DNA of 19,186 nucleotides from assembly GCA_045536025.1 (NCBI GenBank), contig JAZSMT010000012.1, positions 1-19,186 of the forward strand, read 5' to 3'. Below, one piece after another: positions 5,895-11,271 of this stretch. The notes below the pieces were generated by a model, which saw only the letters and a list, made by a program, of their open reading frames with translations, searched no databases and was not told the origin of the DNA. Source of the DNA: HGM11412 sp045536025. Lineage in GTDB: Bacteria > Bacillota > Clostridia > Christensenellales > Borkfalkiaceae. Numbering within the stretch: the first letter of the stretch is position 1; every line of letters starts with the position of its first letter. The position numbers and the translations under genes are program-made.

Positions 5895-8327
5895 ATGGAA
5901 AACGAAAACAAGAACGTCATAGTAAGCACCATAGAAGAAGTTTTGCATAGTTCTATGATTCCTTACGCTGAATACGTTATTTTAGACAGGGCGCTTCCAA
6001 GGGTAGAGGACGGGCTTAAGCCGGTACAAAGGCGTATCCTATATGCTATGCACGACCTTGGCTTAACGCCTGACAAGCCGTACAAGAAAAGTGCGAGAGT
6101 TGTTGGTGAGTGCTTAGCAAAATACCACCCCCACGGCGACACCTCCGTTTACGACGCGATGGTAAGGCTTGCTCAGCCATTTAATATGCGTATGAAACTA
6201 GTTGACGGGCAGGGAAACTTTGGCTCGGTTGACGGTGACGGGGCGGCGGCTATGCGTTATACCGAGGCAAAGCTCAATAGCCTAGCGCTTGAAATGCTTA
6301 AGGATTTAGATAAAGATACCGTTGACTGGGAAAACAACTTTGACGACACGTTAAAAGAGCCTAAAACCTTGCCGTCTAAATATCCAAACGTATTAGTTAA
6401 CGGCGCTATGGGTATAGCCGTAGGCTTGGCAACTAACATCCCTCCGCACAACCTCGCAGAAGTGGTTGACGGTGCTATTTCGGTTATTGAAAACCCTCGA
6501 ATTTCGCTTGACGAGCTTATGAAAACGGTTATCGGCCCTGACTTTCCGACCGGTGGTTATATAATCGCGGGTGAAGAGCTTAAAACGGCGTATCAAACGG
6601 GTAAAGGCAAAATTCTAATTCGCTCAAAAATCTCGATAGAAACGGAGAAATCGGGCAGACAAAACATAATCGTAACGGAAATTCCATATCAAGTAAACAA
6701 GTCTGCACTCATTGCTAAAATCGGTCAACTTATGGTTGATAGAAAGGAAGATTTCGGCTGTATATCCGACGTGGTTGACGAGTCTGACCGTCACGGTATG
6801 AGAATAGTTATAAAGCTAAAAAAGGAAACGAACGTTTCTACCATTTTAGAGCTTTTATACAAGAACACCAATCTTCAAGTATCGTACGGCATTAATATGG
6901 TTATGATTGCCGACGGTAAACCTCAACAGCTTGGGCTTATCGAGGTTTTAAAGTATTATACTGATTATCAAAAACAAGTTGTTTTAAGGCGTACTAAATA
7001 CGACCTTTCTAAGGCAAAGGCGCGCCACGAGGTAGTTAGCGGTTTAATTATAGCCGTTACTAATATCGACAAGGTTATTCAAATTATCAAAAAATCGCCA
7101 GACACGTCTACGGCAAGGCAAAACTTAAGAAAGGCTTTTGACCTTTCTGAAGTTCAAGCCCAAGCAATTCTTGACTTAAAGCTTGCTCGCTTAACAAGGC
7201 TTGAGATTGATAATTTAAAAGACGAGCTTGAATATCTTAAAAACCTCATTTCTTCTCTTCAAGAGATTGTCGACAGTAAGCGTAAGCTTAACGCCCTCGT
7301 CGTATCCGAGCTTAAAGAGGTTAAAAAGAGATATAAAGACGCAAGAAAGTCTATTATCGTAAAGGACGGTAAAGAGTTAGACCCCGAAACCCCCAAGGGT
7401 GGCGGAGAGGAAAAGGTTGAAACGTATGCGCTCGGCGTATCGGCAAAAGGTTTAGTTAAAAAGATAAAATACTCAGCCTACAAGCGCGCAAGTTTAGACG
7501 AGCCTGCCGTTGCCGAAATATTTACCTCGTTTGCAAAGGTAAACTCTAACGGCGTAGCGTACGCTTTTACAAACAAGGGTAACCTTTATAAAATCAATCC
7601 CGATATTATTCCCGAGGGAAGAGGTTTATCTCAAGGCGGAGCATTGTTTGGCGATATTTATAAAGACGCTGATAAGGGTGAATTACCTATAAGTTTCTTT
7701 GCCTTTGACGGCGAGCCGACTGGTAGATTTATCGCGTTTACAAAACAAGGTTTTGTAAAAGTTACTGACTGGGTTGACTGCGCTATAACTAGAACGTCCG
7801 TTCAAGCGTATAAATTAAAAGACGGTGACGAGCTTTTAACCGTTCTTCCTGACGTTGAAGGTAAAGATATGTTCTTCGTATCGGCAAAGGGTATGTGCTT
7901 ACGTGCTGAAAAATCCGTGCCCGTTCAAGGCAGGGTAGCAGGCGGTGTTAAGGGTATGGATTTAACTGGCGACGATACCGTTGCATACGCCTCGCTTATT
8001 GATGACGATTTAACTACCGAGTGTGTGGTTATAACTAGCTTTGGCACTTTCAAAAAGGTGCTCACGGGAACTATTGCCAAAACGGCAAGGGCGAGAAAGG
8101 GTGTGAAAATCGCCGAGCTTGGCGATCCCAAAATGAACGAGTGCGTCGTTTACGCTAGTGCCGTTACCGCTGACGATAAATCTCTTCTAACAGTAGTTGA
8201 TAGAATAGGTGCAATTTATTACGTATCGCTGTCTGATATCATGCAAGACAGTAGGACGACAAAAGGCAAATACATCCCCAAAATCGGGGCGTGTCAGCCG
8301 TTAGTCGTCTACTGTGCCAGGCGTTGA
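5895..8327 (+). CDS. parC: Type IIA DNA topoisomerase A subunit (ParC/GyrA family)
   Basis: DNA breakage-reunion subunit partnering the preceding ATPase subunit. It is 810 aa, starts at ATG with AAGGAAG at 5881-5886 and is almost certainly cotranscribed. Catalytic R121-Y122 lies in AAMRYTEAKL; the winged-helix region reads YHPHGDTSVYDAM with T83 and D87 at the E. coli GyrA quinolone positions. A coiled-coil tower spans about 350-480. The C-terminal third is a beta-pinwheel (GVSAKGLVKKI, GRVAGGVKGMDL). The N-terminal half is GyrA-like (DGQGNFGSVDGDGAAAMRYTE), yet the expected QRRGGKG-type box of the first blade is absent. That box is needed for DNA wrapping and negative supercoiling, so a topoisomerase IV-like decatenase or relaxase is more likely. 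The stop is TGA followed by C, and an overlapping +1 frame opens there. Confidence 0.88.
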   Translation: MENENKNVIVSTIEEVLHSSMIPYAEYVILDRALPRVEDGLKPVQRRILYAMHDLGLTPDKPYKKSARVVGECLAKYHPHGDTSVYDAMVRLAQPFNMRMKLVDGQGNFGSVDGDGAAAMRYTEAKLNSLALEMLKDLDKDTVDWENNFDDTLKEPKTLPSKYPNVLVNGAMGIAVGLATNIPPHNLAEVVDGAISVIENPRISLDELMKTVIGPDFPTGGYIIAGEELKTAYQTGKGKILIRSKISIETEKSGRQNIIVTEIPYQVNKSALIAKIGQLMVDRKEDFGCISDVVDESDRHGMRIVIKLKKETNVSTILELLYKNTNLQVSYGINMVMIADGKPQQLGLIEVLKYYTDYQKQVVLRRTKYDLSKAKARHEVVSGLIIAVTNIDKVIQIIKKSPDTSTARQNLRKAFDLSEVQAQAILDLKLARLTRLEIDNLKDELEYLKNLISSLQEIVDSKRKLNALVVSELKEVKKRYKDARKSIIVKDGKELDPETPKGGGEEKVETYALGVSAKGLVKKIKYSAYKRASLDEPAVAEIFTSFAKVNSNGVAYAFTNKGNLYKINPDIIPEGRGLSQGGALFGDIYKDADKGELPISFFAFDGEPTGRFIAFTKQGFVKVTDWVDCAITRTSVQAYKLKDGDELLTVLPDVEGKDMFFVSAKGMCLRAEKSVPVQGRVAGGVKGMDLTGDDTVAYASLIDDDLTTECVVITSFGTFKKVLTGTIAKTARARKGVKIAELGDPKMNECVVYASAVTADDKSLLTVVDRIGAIYYVSLSDIMQDSRTTKGKYIPKIGACQPLVVYCARR

Positions 8328-8874
8328 CGGCGCAGTAAAACTTAATAATAAGGTTATTGCGCCGAAAAGCAAAACTACCGAAACGGAAAGTTCCGTTTCG
8401 GAGTTTGAATTGCCTACCCAATCACCTGTCGAAGGAGCTAAAATCTCCGAACCTATCGATGTTTTTGATATTAAAAAAGAGTTTGATAAGCCTATTGCAG
8501 TTATAAAAAAAGCATACGATAAAGTCTTTTCAAAATCTAATAACTTTAAACCCGAGTTTGGTGAAACGGTAGGCGATATGATACTTTATCTATCGGCAAA
8601 ACTAAAAGCGATAAACGCAAGTAAAGATTTTGATAATGCGTTTGGTTTAGTTGATTATAAAATTCCCGATAAATATTTAAAGAGTTATATTCCGCTTGCT
8701 ATAAAACTTTCTTTATGGTGTAAAGATAAGGGCGTTTTAGATATATGCGACGAATTATTGTTTGAATTATCTAGCGTTTATATTAAATCGGCAAAAAACG
8801 TAAACGTTATCGTTACCGAAGAAGATATTGAAAAAGCCTTTTCTTTGGAAATTAACGCAGTTTTTAATAAATAG
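8314..8874 (+). CDS. Hypothetical protein overlapping the topoisomerase A gene
   Basis: I do not recognise this 186-aa protein. The only plausible initiator is GTG 8314, inside the last codons of the topoisomerase gene (14-nt overlap, +1 frame), with no clear Shine-Dalgarno site. The next in-frame ATG is not until about 8577. Residues 1-45 are Lys/Thr/Ser/Glu-rich and look disordered (one segment reads KSKTTETESSVSEFE). The remainder is a soluble, helical-looking domain with GETVGDMILYLSAKLKA, SYIPLAIKLSLWCKDKG and TEEDIEKAFSLEINA. No signal peptide or membrane segment is seen. The poor initiation site suggests translational coupling to the upstream gene, or a frameshifted extension of it. 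Codon use looks like the neighbours', so I think it is real. Confidence 0.6.
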   Translation: MPGVDGAVKLNNKVIAPKSKTTETESSVSEFELPTQSPVEGAKISEPIDVFDIKKEFDKPIAVIKKAYDKVFSKSNNFKPEFGETVGDMILYLSAKLKAINASKDFDNAFGLVDYKIPDKYLKSYIPLAIKLSLWCKDKGVLDICDELLFELSSVYIKSAKNVNVIVTEEDIEKAFSLEINAVFNK

Positions 8875-8909
8875 TTTTGTGGTTTTTATCGAAAAGACTA
8901 AAAAAACGG

Positions 8910-8941
8910 TAGACAAATAAATTTTGTTGTGGTAATATAAT
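8910..8941 (+). promoter_or_regulatory. Candidate promoter of the tRNA-Thr/tRNA-Pro pair
   Basis: TAGACA at 8910-8915 with TAATAT at 8933-8938 (17-nt spacer). A perfect TATAAT overlaps at 8936-8941, but its spacing from TAGACA is 20 nt. Either box lies 15-20 nt upstream of the tRNA-Thr 5' end. Confidence 0.5.
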
Positions 8942-8956
8942 ATAGCAATTTGGCTT

Positions 8957-9032
<76 letters not shown>

Positions 9033-9035
9033 AAT

Positions 9036-9057
9036 AAGGTCTACTTTGGTAGACCTT
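9036..9057 (+). other. Hairpin between the two tRNAs
   Basis: Perfect 9-bp stem AAGGTCTAC / GTAGACCTT with a TTTG loop fills nearly all of the 31-nt spacer. The following TTCTATA is not a proper T run, so it may be a weak terminator or a processing signal for the dicistronic tRNA transcript. Confidence 0.6.
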
Positions 9058-9063
9058 CTATAT

Positions 9064-9140
9064 CTGGGTGTGGCGCAGTTTGGTAGCGCGCTTGAATGGG
9101 GTTCAAGAGGCCGGAAGTTCGAATCTTCTCACTCAGACCA
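9064..9140 (+). tRNA. tRNA-Pro (anticodon GGG)
   Basis: A 77-nt cloverleaf. Acceptor CTGGGTG pairs with CACTCAG (one G-U), discriminator A, encoded CCA. Anticodon stem CTTGA/TCAAG encloses ATGGGGT with anticodon GGG (codon CCC, plus CCU by wobble). The T arm is GGAAG/CTTCT with loop TTCGAAT. An open frame that runs through it from 9068 is not a gene. Confidence 0.95.
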
Positions 9141-9148
9141 GATTTAAC

Positions 9149-9181
9149 AAAAAAACAACGGTAATTAACCGTTGTTTTTTT
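9149..9181 (+). terminator. Terminator of the tRNA-Thr/tRNA-Pro transcript
   Basis: Stem AACAACGGT (9154-9162) / ACCGTTGTT (9168-9176) with loop AATTA, preceded by an A run and followed by seven T residues. It begins nine bases after the tRNA-Pro CCA. Confidence 0.92.
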
Positions 9182-9185
9182 ATTA

Positions 9186-9295
9186 CGTTTCGGCTACGCG
9201 AAACGGCGAACTTCCGACAAGCCGGATGTTTCGGTTTTGTTTACGCAATCAAGATTGCCACAAAACCGAGTGTTTTCAACACCGAATCTTCTCAC
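9186..9295. repeat. Palindrome-rich segment with copies of tRNA-Pro sequence
   Basis: Contains a CGTTTCG/CGAAACG hairpin (9186-9205) and a 39-nt nested palindrome (9231-9269: outer arms TCGGTTTTGT / ACAAAACCGA, inner GCAATC / GATTGC). Two matches to the tRNA-Pro T arm are present: CGAATCTTCTCAC at 9283-9295 repeats 9120-9132 directly, and CGAACTTCCG at 9207-9216 is the reverse complement of 9112-9121. It lies between the tRNA terminator and the dehydrogenase promoter. It may be a dispersed intergenic element or the decayed edge of an insertion at the tRNA. Confidence 0.55.
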
Positions 9296-9312
9296 AAGTG
9301 GATGTTGATATA

Positions 9313-9340
9313 TTGACATAAATCTTAATTTTGTGATACT
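9313..9340 (+). promoter_or_regulatory. Promoter of the dehydrogenase gene
   Basis: Consensus TTGACA at 9313-9318, a 16-nt spacer and GATACT at 9335-9340 with an extended TG just upstream. It leaves a leader of about 25 nt before the ATG at 9371. Confidence 0.65.
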
Positions 9341-9370
9341 ATTTACTTGCCTATGTAAAGGAGATAAGAG

Positions 9371-10099
9371 ATGAGTTTAGATAATAGAGTCGCATTTGTA
9401 ACGGGCGCAGGAGGCGGAATAGGTGGCGCAGTTGCCTTGGAACTTGCAAAAGATGGTTGCAAAGTGGTGTTGTTTGGTGGTAAATCGATTGAAAAGCTAA
9501 ACAAAACCGCGCAAAAAATAACGGATATTGGTGGCAAAGTAGAAGTTTTTAGTGGTGACTTAACAAATCAATCTTGTATTAATGATTTGTTTTGTTTAGC
9601 ACTTAATAAGGTTGGCAAAATAGATATATTAATTAATAACGCAGGTATGGCGTTAAACTCAGCGTTTGAAGATACAGACGTAAGTTTATTTGATAAAATT
9701 ATGAATATAAACGTTCGCGTGCCGTATATGCTTACGCAGTTGGCGTTACCTGAGCTTAAAAAGTCCGATAGGGCAAGTATAATCAACGTAACGTCCGTTG
9801 TGGCACACGCAGGATACGCAATGCAAAGTGCATACGTTGCGTCAAAACACGCGCTTTTAGGTTTTACAAAATCACTTGCGGCAGAAGTGTTTGATAAAGG
9901 TATACGCGTGCACGCAGTATCACCAGGCGGTGTGTATACGGATATGGTTAAAATTTCCCGTCCCGATTTAACGCCCGACGGTATGACCATGCCTGAAGAA
10001 GTTGCAGAAGTAATTATGTTTTTACTTAAACACCGTGGCAATGCCGTTATCGATGAAATTTTAATTCACCGCACGGGCAAAACACCCTTTTTGGTTTGA
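9371..10099 (+). CDS. Short-chain dehydrogenase/reductase (FabG-like)
   Basis: Predicted cytosolic NAD(P)-dependent oxidoreductase with a classical SDR Rossmann fold, 242 aa. It shows the cofactor motif TGAGGGIG (11-18), D63 for adenine contact, NNAG (89-92), catalytic S142, Y155 and K159 in the YVASK motif, and SPGGVYTDM after the active site. The ATG at 9371 has AAGGAG seven bases upstream. The family includes 3-oxoacyl-ACP reductases, but no fab genes are nearby and the C-terminus (ending HRTGKTPFLV) differs from typical FabG, so the substrate is open. It is a single gene with its own promoter and terminator, next to a tRNA and a palindromic segment, and seems to use GCA and GGA codons more than its neighbours; recent acquisition is possible but unproven. 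Confidence 0.9.
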   Translation: MSLDNRVAFVTGAGGGIGGAVALELAKDGCKVVLFGGKSIEKLNKTAQKITDIGGKVEVFSGDLTNQSCINDLFCLALNKVGKIDILINNAGMALNSAFEDTDVSLFDKIMNINVRVPYMLTQLALPELKKSDRASIINVTSVVAHAGYAMQSAYVASKHALLGFTKSLAAEVFDKGIRVHAVSPGGVYTDMVKISRPDLTPDGMTMPEEVAEVIMFLLKHRGNAVIDEILIHRTGKTPFLV

Positions 10100-10127
10100 T
10101 AATACAAACGATATTTATTTCATATTG

Positions 10128-10154
10128 ATACGCCGAGTATTCGGCGTATTTTTT
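10128..10154 (+). terminator. Terminator of the dehydrogenase gene
   Basis: Perfect 9-bp stem ATACGCCGA (10128-10136) / TCGGCGTAT (10141-10149) with a GTAT loop and a run of T to 10154. Confidence 0.9.
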
Positions 10155-10166
10155 AATTGTTTACTA

Positions 10167-10195
10167 TTGTCATTTTTTATAATTTGTGTTATATT
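10167..10195 (+). promoter_or_regulatory. Promoter of the nuclease/ATPase operon
   Basis: TTGTCA at 10167-10172, exactly 17 nt, then TATATT at 10190-10195, about 20 nt before the GTG start and its AAGGAG site (10204-10209). Confidence 0.65.
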
Positions 10196-10215
10196 AATAA
10201 CACAAGGAGATTACA

Positions 10216-11271
10216 GTGAAAATTATTCATACTGCCGATATTCATTTAGGCTCAAAAATTAATTCCTTTCCTAAAGAGGTTTCTATCGCGCGTAAAGAAG
10301 AGGTTAGAAACTCTTTTAAGCGTATGGTTGAGTTTGCAAACCAAAACGGCGTTGAGGCAATACTAATATCGGGCGATTTATTTGATAGCGTTAAACCACT
10401 TGTAAAAGATAAAGAGTTTTTTTACAGCGTAGTTTCGAACAATCCTAGCATTGACTTTTTACACCTAAAAGGCAATCACGATTTAGAAGGTGATGCTAAA
10501 CAACTACCAAACCTTAAAACGTTTACGAGTGAGTGGGGATCTTACCGCTACGGCAACGTATGCATTTCGGGCGTAGAGCTCGTTAAGGAAAACGCAACTT
10601 CAATATACTCAACTTTAAAACTTAGCGAAAGCGATTTAAATATCGTAATGTTACACGGCGAGGCAGGCGATATTTCGGGCGTTCAAAAGGTGAACGTATC
10701 AAGGCTTCGCGGTAAAAACGTAAACTACTTGGCGCTCGGGCACTATCACTCAAATTTATTTGAAAAGCTTGACGATAACGGCGTTTACGCCTACAGCGGT
10801 TGTTTAGAGGGTAGAGGCTATGACGAAACGGGCGATAAAGGCTTTGTATTAATTGATATTACCGATAAAATTTCATACAGGTTTATTCCCTTTTCTGAAA
10901 GAAAAATAAGCCTTGTAACCGTTGACGTTACCAATCTTAAAGACGCGTATTCAATCTATTTAAACACTAAGCTAGTGGCAAATTTTGATAAAAACGGCAT
11001 TTACCGTGTAGAGCTTATAGGCGAGCTTAGCGCCACGCTTGACGGGGTTGAGAAAGACGTTAAAAAATATCTTTCAAACGAGGCGTTATACGTTGACGTT
11101 AAAGATTTAACACGAAAAAAAATTGACGTATCTCTTTACGCGGGTGACGCCTCCTTAAAGGGCGAGTTCGTTCGCTCGGTATATTCGGCTGAAAATTTAT
11201 CTGACGAGGAAAAATCTAAAATTTTAGCCTACGGTTTAAAGGCTCTTTCGGGTGTGGAGGTGGACTTATGA
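10216..11271 (+). CDS. DNA repair exonuclease, SbcD/Mre11/YhaO type
   Basis: Predicted metal-dependent DNA nuclease, the Mre11-like half of a nuclease-ATPase complex acting on DNA ends or hairpins. All metallophosphatase motifs are present: D8-x-H10, GDLFD (53-57), GNHD (86-89), H147 in MLHGE, and GHYH (175-178). The Mn/Fe centre should be intact. At 351 aa it is a little shorter than E. coli SbcD or B. subtilis YhaO, with a variable C-terminal part from about 240. The start is GTG 10216, six bases after AAGGAG. Its TGA overlaps the ATG of the ATPase gene (ATGA), so the two are translationally coupled. The partner's membrane hairpin makes a YhaO-type enzyme more likely than classical SbcD. 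Confidence 0.9.
   Translation: MKIIHTADIHLGSKINSFPKEVSIARKEEVRNSFKRMVEFANQNGVEAILISGDLFDSVKPLVKDKEFFYSVVSNNPSIDFLHLKGNHDLEGDAKQLPNLKTFTSEWGSYRYGNVCISGVELVKENATSIYSTLKLSESDLNIVMLHGEAGDISGVQKVNVSRLRGKNVNYLALGHYHSNLFEKLDDNGVYAYSGCLEGRGYDETGDKGFVLIDITDKISYRFIPFSERKISLVTVDVTNLKDAYSIYLNTKLVANFDKNGIYRVELIGELSATLDGVEKDVKKYLSNEALYVDVKDLTRKKIDVSLYAGDASLKGEFVRSVYSAENLSDEEKSKILAYGLKALSGVEVDL

Noticed and set aside
6139..6159. Thr83-Ser84 in the quinolone region of the topoisomerase A subunit as a resistance mutation
   Set aside because: Thr at position 83 is wild type in some bacteria, and Asp87 is intact; without a susceptible reference from this lineage no resistance call can be made.
9068..9316. Plus-strand open frame of 82 codons running through tRNA-Pro and the palindromic segment
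   Set aside because: It starts inside the tRNA, crosses the tRNA terminator and translates repeats; there is no ribosome binding site or family resemblance.
9568..10041. Minus-strand open frame of 157 codons opposite the dehydrogenase
   Set aside because: It is antisense to a gene with a complete set of SDR motifs and has no plausible promoter or Shine-Dalgarno site.
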